Source: a virus. Taken from it: 41,300 bases of DNA. The stretch is from IMG/VR virus record IMGVR_UViG_3300032093_000294, positions 1 through 41,300 of that record. The stretch is one strand, 5' to 3'. This document shows positions 13,787 to 22,632 of the stretch, one piece after another. A model generated the notes under the pieces. It saw only the letters and a program-made list of their open reading frames with translations, had not been told where the DNA came from and did not search any database. Each line of letters opens with the position of its first letter. Positions within the stretch are counted from its first letter, which is position 1. Position numbers and translations under genes: made by a program.

Positions 13787-14350
13787 TTAGTAGACTGTCG
13801 AAGAAGAAGGACTCTGTATTGTAAAATAACTATATCTTAGAGTCACAGTATTTGTAATGTAAGTCACATCGGTACTTTTAGAGTCGAATATCATCGACGA
13901 CAACCCTGTTGGAAACATATCTCTAAACGTAATTATTTTACTAATTGCGTTATTATTATTTAGTATTAAAAGTGTACCATCTGAAAAATTTTTTGCTAAT
14001 TCTTTTAAATTTGCTTTATAAGCTTCAGTATCAGTGGTTGGAAAATTTAAATATTGTTCATAATTTCTTGGTTTGCCAAGGGCAACCATCCAACGATAAA
14101 GTGCAAGATAATTTTCCATATCTTCATCTACGATAAATTCTAAATTACAAACACCATAAGTAATTTTTTCTCCTGGAATGTAAGCATCTGAAAGTGGTGT
14201 TCCTTGAGCAATCTCACCTAATGTAAGATCAGGTATATTAATCGACTGAACGAAATAATTTACATTTGGAATACGTGCAAATGAAAAAGAAAATCCGTTA
14301 GGATTAAGTGGATTAATATTAGATGGTTTATTTGAAGTTTTAAGAGTCAT
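13787..14350 (-). CDS. Tail-tube-like structural protein
   Basis: A 187-residue protein directly downstream of capsid gene 23. NPNGFSFSFARIPNVNYFVQ (17-36) followed by PGEKITYGVCNLEFIVDEDM (about 59-78) and a helix YLALYRWMVALGKP resembles the tube-fold proteins of contractile tails (gp19-like and the tube initiators gp48/gp54). The true gp19 is at 20263-20856, so this is a second tube-fold protein, perhaps a baseplate tube part or a tail-completion protein. In some marine T4-like phages gene 3 occupies this spot, so gp3-like is the main alternative. No Shine-Dalgarno is visible, and the CTAAATA box lies only about 9 bases upstream of the ATG. Confidence 0.72.
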   Translation of the reverse strand: MTLKTSNKPSNINPLNPNGFSFSFARIPNVNYFVQSINIPDLTLGEIAQGTPLSDAYIPGEKITYGVCNLEFIVDEDMENYLALYRWMVALGKPRNYEQYLNFPTTDTEAYKANLKELAKNFSDGTLLILNNNNAISKIITFRDMFPTGLSSMIFDSKSTDVTYITNTVTLRYSYFTIQSPSSSTVY

Positions 14351-14358
14351 ATTATAAT

Positions 14359-14365
14359 TATTTAG
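14359..14365 (-). promoter_or_regulatory. Late-promoter-like box CTAAATA
   Basis: CTAAATA resembles the TATAAATA late box of T4 read by gp55 polymerase. It lies between the gp23 terminator and the tube-like gene. If it is the -10, transcription starts about 3 bases before the ATG at 14350. Confidence 0.5.
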
Positions 14366-14373
14366 TATAAATG

Positions 14374-14404
14374 AAAAAGGGGGAAGACTTTTACATCTCC
14401 CCCC
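14374..14404 (-). terminator. Intrinsic terminator after capsid gene 23
   Basis: A GC-rich stem of 9 pairs (GGGGGGAGA with UCUUCCCCC, one G-U) and an 8-base loop is followed on the minus strand by five Us. It lies 28 bases beyond the gp23 stop and is the strongest terminator signal in the window. T4 also has a strong terminator after gene 23. Confidence 0.88.
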
Positions 14405-14432
14405 TTTAAAATTATATAATCAACCTTACAAA

Positions 14433-15704
14433 TTACATTAAATTTGTAATTGCAACTTTTCTGTAGTAGTAGTTAGAAGCTGCTTGTAAGTTCGTGTTAT
14501 TACCATCAAGTTGTACAAATGGGTTTGACACCATTCCGTATCTTGTTTTGAACGCGATCTTAGGTTGGAATGTAGAAGGATCTACTGCACGTACTAATTG
14601 TAATGGTACGTATGGGCAATAGAATATTCCAGCATCAAATGCTGAACTACCTTTATATCCTACTAATAACAGCTGAGTTGAAGCTGAGTTAGCAGAATAT
14701 GGATCTACAAACACTTTGTAGCGACCATTAAGGACACCAGCAAAAGTTGTAGAAGCTTCGTCTACATTTAGATTAGTTGAAAGAGCTGGAGCATAGTCCA
14801 AAGCACCTGACATTGCTAACGCACTCGCTACATCAGAAGAAGCAATAATGAAATTACCTTTTCCTCTACGAGTTTGTTGAGCGATCGCATTTGCTTCTCT
14901 CTCTACTTGGAATAATAACCCTTTGAACTTCTCAACTGACCATCTTCCATTTGAATCTACATCAAGATCAAAAGTACCAGCTGCTGCTGTACCTACTTGT
15001 GCTCCTGTTTTAGCTACTCCATAAATTGTACGAATAACTTCTCTATTGATTTCCGCTAGGATTTCAGTAGATAGGATATTTGACAATTCACTTTCAGCAT
15101 CTAAACCATGAACTGATTTTAGATCTTGTGCTAATTCAACTGTGTACTCAGCTTTTAAAGCACGAGTTTTCGCAGTCACTGAAGTTTTCTCGATTGAAAA
15201 CGCCATTTGATTGAACGTTCCTGAATCGCCTAATCCTTCAGCATCAGTTGTTGATAATCCAGAACCAGTTGTATAAGCACCACTTACTGGATTTGAACCA
15301 GCATGTGTACCTGTACCACCGAAGTCTGAATCAGCTTCGTTAAATAAAGCTTCTGTTCCATTCTGTGCTGTATATCTGCTTTTCATAGCGAATATTAAGC
15401 CAGTTGGTTGTGTCATCGGCTGTACTCCGCAAACGTCATAAGCGATCATTTGTGGAATTGCACGACGTACTAATGAGATCAATACTGGATCAAATTTAGC
15501 TACTCCTGAAGTATCTGGTAAAGCACCAGCTGCATTCGCGTGAGTTGCTTCAAAAAGTGCTTGCTTTTCTTCATTAATAGAACGTTCTTGGTTCTCTAAT
15601 AGAACAGCTGTCACTTCTTTTCGGTAAGCATCTTTAATAGGTGCTACACCTGCGTGATCTAATACTGGAGCCCATTTTTTTAAAAGATCTTTACGATCTG
15701 CCAT
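14433..15704 (-). CDS. 23: Major capsid protein (gp23)
   Basis: A 423-residue capsid protein of the T4 gp23/HK97 fold (T4: 521). The N-terminal 50 residues are helical and charged, then QALFEATHANAAG gives a plausible gp21 cleavage after E52 (LFE|A). Other landmarks are FDPVLISLVRRAIPQMIAYDVCGVQPM (about 70-96), GLIFAMKSRY (102-111), LFNEAD (120-125) and the C-terminal KIAFKTRYGMVSNPF. It forms the hexameric head lattice after processing. An AAGGGAG Shine-Dalgarno sits 6 bases before the ATG, fitting very high expression, and a strong terminator follows. Confidence 0.96.
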   Translation of the reverse strand: MADRKDLLKKWAPVLDHAGVAPIKDAYRKEVTAVLLENQERSINEEKQALFEATHANAAGALPDTSGVAKFDPVLISLVRRAIPQMIAYDVCGVQPMTQPTGLIFAMKSRYTAQNGTEALFNEADSDFGGTGTHAGSNPVSGAYTTGSGLSTTDAEGLGDSGTFNQMAFSIEKTSVTAKTRALKAEYTVELAQDLKSVHGLDAESELSNILSTEILAEINREVIRTIYGVAKTGAQVGTAAAGTFDLDVDSNGRWSVEKFKGLLFQVEREANAIAQQTRRGKGNFIIASSDVASALAMSGALDYAPALSTNLNVDEASTTFAGVLNGRYKVFVDPYSANSASTQLLLVGYKGSSAFDAGIFYCPYVPLQLVRAVDPSTFQPKIAFKTRYGMVSNPFVQLDGNNTNLQAASNYYYRKVAITNLM

Positions 15705-15728
15705 GTTATTCTCCCTTATTATTGTTAA

Positions 15729-17321
15729 TTAAATTTGTTTCTTTGAGCGATTTAATAGGTCTGCATATGCAGCTATTTTTACGTCAGTTATTTTAACTGA
15801 CTCGTTAATAACGATTGGCTCATCAGTCACTATTGTATCTACTATTGTTTTAGTAGAATTTTGAGTCGCAGACACTGCTGAGAAATAATTATCTCTTATT
15901 GTCTGTACTTTTCTCTCAAAAGACGCATCATCTTCAAACGTTAGCTCTTCAGCTAATGATTTAAGTTTTTCTGCATCTGTTGACACTAGATCTTTTGAAG
16001 CTGCTGTTATGATTTCATTTTTTCGTAAATCACTAAATGCTTTTGAAATTTTAGCATTTTCAGCTGTTGCTTCATCAAGTTTTTTCTTGGTAGTATTAAG
16101 TTGATCTTGAAGATCAGAAAGTACATCAAATCTTTCATTTGGTACTTCAATGTAATGGTCTTCGAATAAATTTCTTAAACCACTTACAAAGTCTTCAAGT
16201 ATTTCAGTCTTAATACCTGATTCAAGAGCGATTTCATTTTGTAAGACCCACTGCTCAACTACATAGCTGAGATATCCATCAACTTTTTCAATCAGGCTCT
16301 CTTTGATAACTGCCATGTTTTTAACATTTTCAGTTCTCAATTCATTTGAAACACGAGTAATTTCATCTTTTACTCTATTAATTACTACGTTTTCGAATAT
16401 TACTTTTGCTTTTGCTTTAAACTCTTCAGAAAGTGTTTCACCTTTTAATAATGCATCAACATCAGCAGATACATCTACTTTAATTGATTCATTAGTTTTT
16501 TCGTTCATTTTCACTTCATCTGGTTTTTTAGCATTTTTTTCTTTAATTTTTTCTTCATCATCTTCAGATTCAGACTCAGATTTCATTTCTTTTTCTTCTT
16601 CATCATCATCTTCTTCTTCAGACTCATCATCTTCAGATTCGTCTTCTTTTTCGTCTTCAGACTCAGATACTGCTTTTACTTCAGCTTTTTCTTTTTCAGC
16701 TTTAGCTTTTTCTTCAGCTTCTCTTTTAGCTTTTTCTTCTTCAGTTTCTTCTTTAACAGCATCTTTCTTTTCTTCTTTATCCTTAATTGCTTTTTGCAAT
16801 TCTGGTGGTAAAGTTTTTTGTTTATCTGTTAATTCTTGTTCTTTAACTGCGTCAGCTTTTTCTTTTTCAGCTTTAGCTTTTGCTTCGTCTTCAGCTTTTT
16901 TCTTTTCGTCGTCAGTCATTTCTGTTTCTTTTACGATTTCTTTTTCTTTAGCTTTTTCATCTTCTTTTTTCTTATCATCTGTGTTAGGAGCCACTTCTGA
17001 TTCAGATTTAGTAGATGCTTTTTCTGCTTCTGCTTTTGCCTTTTCTTCTTCTTCTCTTTTTTTCTTTTCTTCTTCAGTTTCTTCAGTTTTTAATGCTTGA
17101 CCTGTGAATGGACTGATTTCTTCTTTCTTAAGAATACCTTTAGCAATTTCGTGTGCTTTTTTAATTGTTTCTTTTTCAAGAGGTGGTTCATCACCTGTAA
17201 TTTCTTTTGCTTTTGCCATACCAATAGCATAAGCACTACCCTCTTTATCTTGTTCAGATAAAAGAGTTTTAGCTTTCTTCGCTTCAGCTAACAGCTTTGC
17301 GATTGTTTCTTCGATTTTCAT
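15729..17321 (-). CDS. 22: Prohead core scaffold (gp22) with long charged N-terminal extension
   Basis: A 530-residue protein, twice T4 gp22 (269). The C-terminal half (about 275-530) is scaffold-like, with long helices such as VIFENVVINRVKDEITRVSN, RNLFEDHYIEVPNERFDVLS and a coiled coil LQDQLNTTKKKLDEATAENA. The N-terminal part has a helical start (MKIEETIAKLLAEAKKAKTL), then GDEPPLEKETIKKAHEIAKG, then about 190 residues of alternating Lys/Glu/Ala and a Ser/Asp/Glu stretch (about 210-260). In T4 the core is removed through gp21 cleavage. Coding is supported by position between 21 and 23 and by the Shine-Dalgarno TTAGGAGA. The serine-rich opposite-strand frame over this repeat region is a shadow. 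Confidence 0.9.
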   Translation of the reverse strand: MKIEETIAKLLAEAKKAKTLLSEQDKEGSAYAIGMAKAKEITGDEPPLEKETIKKAHEIAKGILKKEEISPFTGQALKTEETEEEKKKREEEEKAKAEAEKASTKSESEVAPNTDDKKKEDEKAKEKEIVKETEMTDDEKKKAEDEAKAKAEKEKADAVKEQELTDKQKTLPPELQKAIKDKEEKKDAVKEETEEEKAKREAEEKAKAEKEKAEVKAVSESEDEKEDESEDDESEEEDDDEEEKEMKSESESEDDEEKIKEKNAKKPDEVKMNEKTNESIKVDVSADVDALLKGETLSEEFKAKAKVIFENVVINRVKDEITRVSNELRTENVKNMAVIKESLIEKVDGYLSYVVEQWVLQNEIALESGIKTEILEDFVSGLRNLFEDHYIEVPNERFDVLSDLQDQLNTTKKKLDEATAENAKISKAFSDLRKNEIITAASKDLVSTDAEKLKSLAEELTFEDDASFERKVQTIRDNYFSAVSATQNSTKTIVDTIVTDEPIVINESVKITDVKIAAYADLLNRSKKQI

Positions 17322-17349
17322 TTATATTCTCCTAATTTAAATATATAAA

Positions 17350-17365
17350 GAATGGATTTCCATTC
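17350..17365 (-). other. Hairpin in the gp22 late leader
   Basis: Perfect stem GAATGGA / TCCATTC with a 2-base loop (6 bp with a 4-base loop is more realistic). It begins about where transcription from the CTAAATA box at 17367-17373 would start, so it would cap the 5' end of the mRNA. No U-tract follows, which argues against a terminator. Confidence 0.55.
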
Positions 17366-17366
17366 A

Positions 17367-17373
17367 TATTTAG
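17367..17373 (-). promoter_or_regulatory. Late-promoter-like box CTAAATA before gp22
   Basis: CTAAATA in the gap between gp21 and gp22. The predicted start is about 17361, giving a 40-base leader with a TTAGGAGA Shine-Dalgarno before the ATG at 17321. This would boost scaffold and capsid expression. Confidence 0.6.
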
Positions 17374-18030
17374 TTATTTTATTTTGTCAAGGAACTTAGC
17401 AAATTGTATTGCTTGAGCTTCAGCAAGTGCTATTCTGTTTGTACTTGCTATCTCTTTTCTTACTTGCTCTATATCCTTTTCAACAAATTTACCATCAACG
17501 AATACCCATTCTTTTCCTTCCATAACACCACGCACAAATGCGTCTGGTGCTGATGGATCAGCAACTATATCACCAGCAGTAGCCAGCATAAAGTCATCTT
17601 GTACTAATTGAGTTCCGTCATTTTTTGCTCTTAACGATCCCATCCCTCTAGATGAAACACCTAAATTAGCACCCTCGTCAATTAAACTTTTAACGATTTT
17701 ACCATAAGGTGTGTCCATTATTTTTGCTTTTCCGACATAATTATTGCCATCAAGCTTCAATTCTTTTATCATGTGCGACACTCTATCTAAATTAATAGTA
17801 GGAGAATCAGGATGACCTAATTCACCATACGCACGATTCTTTTCAATATTTTCTTTTGTATATCTTTCAACTTCTTTTTTCATTACATCCATTGGATATA
17901 TTCTACCATTACGATTTTTAATTTCACCTTGTAAAAATACTCCTTCAATAAAATAGGTTTTTGATGTTTCTCCTTTTGGAGTTTCAACTAAATATTTTAC
18001 TGATTCTGTAAATTCTCTTATAAGTTTCAT
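17374..18030 (-). CDS. 21: Prohead core protease (gp21)
   Basis: A 218-residue serine protease, close to T4 gp21 (212). GELGHPDSPTINLDRVSHMI contains the candidate catalytic His (H73 or H86), and GVSSRGMGSL (124-133) contains the catalytic Ser. The N-terminal EGVFLQGEIKNRNGRIYP (29-46) is typical. It cleaves scaffold and capsid proteins after short L/I-x-E motifs during head maturation. The gene starts 4 bases after the 140-residue gene. Confidence 0.94.
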   Translation of the reverse strand: MKLIREFTESVKYLVETPKGETSKTYFIEGVFLQGEIKNRNGRIYPMDVMKKEVERYTKENIEKNRAYGELGHPDSPTINLDRVSHMIKELKLDGNNYVGKAKIMDTPYGKIVKSLIDEGANLGVSSRGMGSLRAKNDGTQLVQDDFMLATAGDIVADPSAPDAFVRGVMEGKEWVFVDGKFVEKDIEQVRKEIASTNRIALAEAQAIQFAKFLDKIK

Positions 18031-18034
18031 TTAA

Positions 18035-18457
18035 TTAACTACCTCTAGCGTTCGGATCATCATAAGAACCGAATGTCGATAATTCTATCTTAGTTTCAAA
18101 TCCTGAATTCTTACGTAATGTTAAATACACATAAGATTCTTCTGACATACTGCAAACGATATCATGTGTATTATTAATTCCATCAACCCAGCCATCAAAG
18201 AAAAATTGATCTGGTTGGTCACAAGGAGCAGCAAATATGCCTACATTGTCTCTTGTTAGACGAAATGAAGATCCATTAACACCAGTAAAAGTTATTGCTA
18301 CAATATTAATTTTTACTGTGCCTTCAATAACTTCTGTACTTAGCAAAGCATCGACATCTAAATCAAAAGTGGCTGTTTGATTCGTACCACCAGTATTTGC
18401 AAATTTCACTACAACTTCATTTTTTGATTTTTTCAATATAGTCTTTGTGACTGCCAT
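18035..18457 (-). CDS. Head-module hypothetical protein
   Basis: A 140-residue, mostly beta protein between the gp67-like gene and gp21. Visible stretches are KFANTGGTNQTATFDLDVDA, KINIVAITFTGVNGSSFRLT, FFFDGWVDGINNTHDIV and SEESYVYLTLRK. It fits a beta-sandwich that could be a head decoration or assembly factor; this is inferred from position. It takes the place of T4 gene 68 but shows no likeness to it. It has a Shine-Dalgarno TAGGAGTTT before the ATG. Confidence 0.7.
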   Translation of the reverse strand: MAVTKTILKKSKNEVVVKFANTGGTNQTATFDLDVDALLSTEVIEGTVKINIVAITFTGVNGSSFRLTRDNVGIFAAPCDQPDQFFFDGWVDGINNTHDIVCSMSEESYVYLTLRKNSGFETKIELSTFGSYDDPNARGS

Positions 18458-18473
18458 TTGATTAAACTCCTAA

Positions 18474-18656
18474 TTAGTTTTTATCGTTGCTTGTTATTTT
18501 ATCTTTAAATATCGTATTAGCAACTTCTTGCTTTAAACTATCTAATCTTGCTGATACTTTTTCAGCCATTACTGTTGAAAACGATGCATTAATTGCATCA
18601 GCATTTCCTATTTCAATATTATCAATTAAGTCTTTAATTTTGTTTTTCATATCCAT
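18474..18656 (-). CDS. gp67-like prohead core protein without acidic tail
   Basis: A 60-residue protein. IKDLIDNIEIGNADAINASF STVMAEKVSARLDSLKQEVA NTIF shows the pattern of the T4 gp67 N-terminus (LIEAIKSNDLVAARKLFAEA MAARTIDLIKEEKIAIARNF): L-I-x-x-I, an Ala/Asn region, F, a Met-Ala pair, L-x-x-x-K and A-x-x-x-F line up. T4 gp67 then has about 40 acidic residues, which are missing here. Its position directly after gene 20 matches T4. It is probably a minor core component that is proteolysed on maturation. The start is MDMKNK; the second Met is possible. Confidence 0.75.
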   Translation of the reverse strand: MDMKNKIKDLIDNIEIGNADAINASFSTVMAEKVSARLDSLKQEVANTIFKDKITSNDKN

Positions 18657-18659
18657 AAA

Positions 18660-20225
18660 TTATTCCTTTTTAGTTTCATTAGCAAAAGGTTCTTCAAGAT
18701 CAATTTCATCTTGTTTTGTATCTATTGCTTCATCGTCAGTTTCAGCAGTTTGAGCTACTTTTAAATCTTGTAATTTACCTTGCTCGCTTGCTATTTCTTT
18801 ATCATTTTTCGCAATATCATCTTCTGTTTGTCTCAGAATATTTTTGCGCACCCAATTGATACTATAATATTTTCCAATATATTGTTCAATAGAATTTAAC
18901 ATATTAATTCTTTGAGCTAATATTTCATTTTCTTTTAATTCAGTAAAGAAATTATCTCTTAAAAAATCAAAACGAATATCTTGACTAAATTGTTCCCACT
19001 CTTGATCTTTTATAATTCCTTTTAAAATCAATTGCACTCTTAAAATACTGTAAAAAATAGTGCTAAATTTACGTCTTAATCTATCAATAAATTTTTGGAA
19101 GTTTAATTCATCACGACTTATTTCGCTTGCTCTTCCTAAATTAAACCCTGTTTCACTTAACAATCTTGTAACAGGAACATTTAAAGATTGATATAATTTC
19201 TTTTGAAAATATTGTACATCAGCTATTTCGCCTAAATTTTGTCCACCTTGGAGTGTAGTAATTTCAGTTCCTCTACCACCCTCTCTTCTTGGCATCCAAA
19301 AGTCTTCAAGCATTGACATGTGTTTACGATCATCTCGTACTTCACCTGTTGATGCATCATATACAACTTTATTTCTAAACTTATTCATGATGTCGTTTAC
19401 ATACTGTTCTGCTTTTAACTTAGGCAGATTACCAACATCAATATAAAATATTCTTCGTTCAGGTGCTCTTGATAAACGATAGATTACTATACTATCTTCT
19501 ACCATTTTTAACTGGTTCACTGGTTTTATCGCTTTATGTAAATGCGATAATATCATACCAGAATTTAAATCAGTTAATCCTGATGGAGCGAATACAACTG
19601 AATCTAAAGATAGTTTAATACCTGTTGCTAGACTATCAGTGATTCCTTTGTCATTGTAAATGTAGTATTCTTCTATATCTTTTACTACGTCAACACCCTT
19701 ATCATTTTTTTCTTTTTTATAATTTTTAATCTTACGTATTTTACGTGGATCTATAAATCTTAATTCATTAATTCCGTTTTTAGTATTTTTAGGATCTATA
19801 ACTATATGATAGTATAGTCTTCCATCAACATACCATGTACGAAATATATCGTGACCACGTATATCAAACTCTAATAATTTATAAACTTCTTCGAACTCTT
19901 TTCTTATAGCTTCTTTAATTTTATCTGATGCTTTTAAATCATCCAAAACTACGTCAACTGAAAGACGTTGATTATCTAATACAATTGATTCATTTACAAT
20001 ATCTTCAATTGCATTATCAGCATCTGGGTAATAAGAAACTTCACGATATCTTTTTATTAAATCGTTTTCGCCCTTAATACTCGCATCTAAATCAAGTGTT
20101 AATCCATAATAAGCCGATGCGTCTGCTACCAACGTCGAACCATCTAAATTAGATGGTGTGACTACCGAACTAATTTCTTTCTTCGGTGTTTTTCTTTTAA
20201 TCTCAAAGCCAAATAATTCTGCCAT
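18660..20225 (-). CDS. 20: Portal vertex protein (gp20)
   Basis: A 521-residue portal, equal in length to T4 gp20 (524). Landmarks: REVSYYPDADNAIEDIVNES (about 62-81), VYKLLEFDIRGHDIFRTWYV DGRLYYH (about 115-141), LRFIDPRKIRKIKNYKK, VNQLKMVEDSIVIYRLSRAPERRIFYID, and MPRREGGRGTEITTLQGGQN LGEI. It forms the dodecameric gate that nucleates head assembly and passes DNA. The C-terminus is acidic. The next gene follows within 3 bases. No canonical Shine-Dalgarno was seen, only GGAAATAG before the ATG. Confidence 0.96.
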   Translation of the reverse strand: MAELFGFEIKRKTPKKEISSVVTPSNLDGSTLVADASAYYGLTLDLDASIKGENDLIKRYREVSYYPDADNAIEDIVNESIVLDNQRLSVDVVLDDLKASDKIKEAIRKEFEEVYKLLEFDIRGHDIFRTWYVDGRLYYHIVIDPKNTKNGINELRFIDPRKIRKIKNYKKEKNDKGVDVVKDIEEYYIYNDKGITDSLATGIKLSLDSVVFAPSGLTDLNSGMILSHLHKAIKPVNQLKMVEDSIVIYRLSRAPERRIFYIDVGNLPKLKAEQYVNDIMNKFRNKVVYDASTGEVRDDRKHMSMLEDFWMPRREGGRGTEITTLQGGQNLGEIADVQYFQKKLYQSLNVPVTRLLSETGFNLGRASEISRDELNFQKFIDRLRRKFSTIFYSILRVQLILKGIIKDQEWEQFSQDIRFDFLRDNFFTELKENEILAQRINMLNSIEQYIGKYYSINWVRKNILRQTEDDIAKNDKEIASEQGKLQDLKVAQTAETDDEAIDTKQDEIDLEEPFANETKKE

Positions 20226-20262
20226 AATCTATTTCCGAGTCCCTTGTCGAAACTCTGTTATA

Positions 20263-20856
20263 TTATATTTTAATTGGGAATGAACCAACTGGTGTATCAA
20301 TTGAAATATTCACTCCTACACCATCACGTGAAGCTGTATCACTATCAAAGTAGTTGTATTGAAATTCAACATCAAACGTTTCAACTGCATTTGCTGTATC
20401 ATAGTCTAATTGAACTACACCAATAGAAATTGGGTAAGCATCAACAAAACGATATGATTTAATAATTGCACCTGAACGATCTAATTGTCTTACTACTAAA
20501 TCCGTTTGATAATCTCTTGGATTTACACGACCATTAGTTGTTTGATAGTTTTGAATACCATTTGACCAACGTTCCATCGCATTTCTTATATTGAAGTTTG
20601 TATCATTATAAATTGTGACAGTCCATGGAGCAAATGTTCTTTCTCCTGCAAAATTAACAGCACGACCACGATATTGAACTGGAATGTTCTCTATTGTGCT
20701 TGCTGGTAATTGTGCTGCTTTACATAAAAATTGAGCTTGCGCACTTGCCAAAATCCCTGCAACAACGTAGCTAGGGAAAATTAACTCAACACGAAACTGA
20801 TTGGGACGTGCCCCACCACCAGTCATTTGTGCTTTAAAATCTGCTATATCAGCCAT
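20263..20856 (-). CDS. 19: Tail tube protein (gp19)
   Basis: A 197-residue tube subunit (T4 gp19: 163). GGARPNQFRVELIFPSYV (14-31), PASTIENIPVQYRGRAVNFA GERTF (51-75), WTVTIYNDTNFNIRNAMERW and VDAYPISIGVVQLDYD match the gp19 pattern. It stacks as hexamer rings inside the gp18 sheath. A strong AAAGGAG lies before the ATG, and the gene starts 20 bases after the sheath stop, fitting coordinated high expression of tube and sheath. Confidence 0.95.
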   Translation of the reverse strand: MADIADFKAQMTGGGARPNQFRVELIFPSYVVAGILASAQAQFLCKAAQLPASTIENIPVQYRGRAVNFAGERTFAPWTVTIYNDTNFNIRNAMERWSNGIQNYQTTNGRVNPRDYQTDLVVRQLDRSGAIIKSYRFVDAYPISIGVVQLDYDTANAVETFDVEFQYNYFDSDTASRDGVGVNISIDTPVGSFPIKI

Positions 20857-20876
20857 TTAAGTTTCTCCTTTAATTA

Positions 20877-22586
20877 TTAGCCACCGATTTCACTAAAATT
20901 AACACTTGATCTTGCTGCTACAAATGTTAGATTAATGAAGTTGATTGAGCGATTAGGTTTAATGAAAATGCTTGCTACAAATTCATTTTTGTCGATTACT
21001 TCTGCTGTATTATTAGTTTCATCACACACAACTCTAAAATCAGTAATACCACGACGACCTTGTACGTCTCTTAAGAATGGTTCTATTTGATTTTTAAATT
21101 GAGCACGAGTGAAAGCATCATTGAACTCAAACAATTGTGCTTTTGCAGCAATTGAAATCGCTTTTTCTAATACAATGAATAATCTTCGTACGTTAATTCT
21201 ATCGAAAGCACTTGGTGCTGACAATAAAGTTTTGTCTCCAAATAATTGTGTTCCTTCTCCTGGAAACGTCACAACTGGATTTACACCTTTTTGATAAAGT
21301 GAATCTCTTTGTGTTCTATTTGGATTAAATGCTAGTTTAACAACATTTTTAATTTGACCACGATTTGCACCAGCTGGTGAATACCATGGATCTTGAGCAT
21401 AATCTGTTCTTGCGGCAAGACCTGCTACATCACCATTTAATGGGACATAACGATACTTGTCATTATAACGATCATACTGAAACTTATAACCAGAATCTAA
21501 TATAGCATAAGAAGAACTTGGAAGTGCTGTTCTATATGTTATAATATCTGCTACTGGAGTCGCTGAAGAATCAGAAATATAAGAACCACCTGCTGCTTCT
21601 GGAGAGATAAAAGCTACTGAATCTTTTCTTACTTCTACAACGTTATTAATTACATAAGTTGCTGTTGCTGCTGTCGCTTTTCCTAAAAGGACTAACGATA
21701 TGTCAAGCTGATCGTTTGCAAACAATGCATAACCTGTTTGAATGTTTCCTGCAGTTATACCTGCATAGTCATCAACACCACCAGTTAAAGAGGCATTTAC
21801 TGCTGCGTTGATATCTTTGTAAGGTTGTGCTGCTGGAGCAGTACCCCAAGCAACTGCGTTAGCATTCGCTACGTTATTTACTTCTGCTGCTTGAGTAGGA
21901 TGATCCATCCACCAAATGTATTTTGAATTTGAATTAATTACATCTCTGTAATAATTATTCGAACCATCTGATTTTTTAGCACCTACTGCTTTTGATACAT
22001 ATTCAAATTTTTCTAAAATTGTACCAGCTGTGCCAGTAAATAACCCATCTTCATCGATTACGATAATATGTAATTCGTCATTTGATACGTTATTTGATGT
22101 TGCCCAAGCTGATGTGTCTGGTGATCTATCAAAGCTAGTTTCATAAGTCCAACCTGTGAAAGTCGACTTATCTGCCATTGATACTTTTAATGAATTGCCC
22201 AATGAACCAGCCCATTTAGCTGCAAATTCACCAACAGTTCCTTGACCACCTGCATATGATGATAAGTATTGTTCTGCGTTTTTAATTTTAACTGCGGTAC
22301 CAGAAACTACTGCATTTTTATCTACACTGCCACTTCCTCTTACTACGAATAAATTATTCGAGTATGATAAAAAGTTAGCTGCAGTAAAGAATGATTCAAA
22401 ATTTGAATCATCTGGTTTACCGAATCTCTCTACTAATTCGTTTTCGGATGTAATTTGCACTGGATCTTCGATTGGTCCCCATGCGAATTTACCTACAAAT
22501 GCACCTGCACTTGTGGCAACATTAGGAACTATGCTTGTGAAGTCCTTTTCTGTGACAATTACTCCTGGACTTAATTGGAATGCCAT
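20877..22586 (-). CDS. 18: Tail sheath protein (gp18)
   Basis: A 569-residue contractile sheath protein (T4: 659). The N-terminus SPGVIVTEKDFTSIVP, GKFAWGPIEDPVQITSENEL and RFGKPDD is characteristic. The conserved C-terminal assembly domain (about 470-569) includes RLFIVLEKAISIAAKAQLFE FNDAFTRAQF and GRRGITDFRVVCDETNNT. The shorter middle suggests a reduced outer domain. The gene has its own CTAAATA box, a leader hairpin and a strong Shine-Dalgarno (AAAGAGGAGAG). Confidence 0.96.
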   Translation of the reverse strand: MAFQLSPGVIVTEKDFTSIVPNVATSAGAFVGKFAWGPIEDPVQITSENELVERFGKPDDSNFESFFTAANFLSYSNNLFVVRGSGSVDKNAVVSGTAVKIKNAEQYLSSYAGGQGTVGEFAAKWAGSLGNSLKVSMADKSTFTGWTYETSFDRSPDTSAWATSNNVSNDELHIIVIDEDGLFTGTAGTILEKFEYVSKAVGAKKSDGSNNYYRDVINSNSKYIWWMDHPTQAAEVNNVANANAVAWGTAPAAQPYKDINAAVNASLTGGVDDYAGITAGNIQTGYALFANDQLDISLVLLGKATAATATYVINNVVEVRKDSVAFISPEAAGGSYISDSSATPVADIITYRTALPSSSYAILDSGYKFQYDRYNDKYRYVPLNGDVAGLAARTDYAQDPWYSPAGANRGQIKNVVKLAFNPNRTQRDSLYQKGVNPVVTFPGEGTQLFGDKTLLSAPSAFDRINVRRLFIVLEKAISIAAKAQLFEFNDAFTRAQFKNQIEPFLRDVQGRRGITDFRVVCDETNNTAEVIDKNEFVASIFIKPNRSINFINLTFVAARSSVNFSEIGG

Positions 22587-22612
22587 TTTGCTCTCTCCTC
22601 TTTAATTATTGA

Positions 22613-22632
22613 CACGTTTCTTGACAAACGTG
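22613..22632 (-). other. Hairpin in the tail-sheath late leader
   Basis: Stem CACGTTT / AAACGTG with a 6-base loop in the gp18 5' leader, between the CTAAATA box and the Shine-Dalgarno. No U-tract follows, so it is more likely an mRNA stabiliser than a terminator for gp17. Confidence 0.6.

Noticed and set aside
16303-17100. Serine-rich open frame on the plus strand
   Set aside because: It is the antisense reading of the acidic Lys/Glu/Ser repeat region of gp22; it has no Shine-Dalgarno and no known family.
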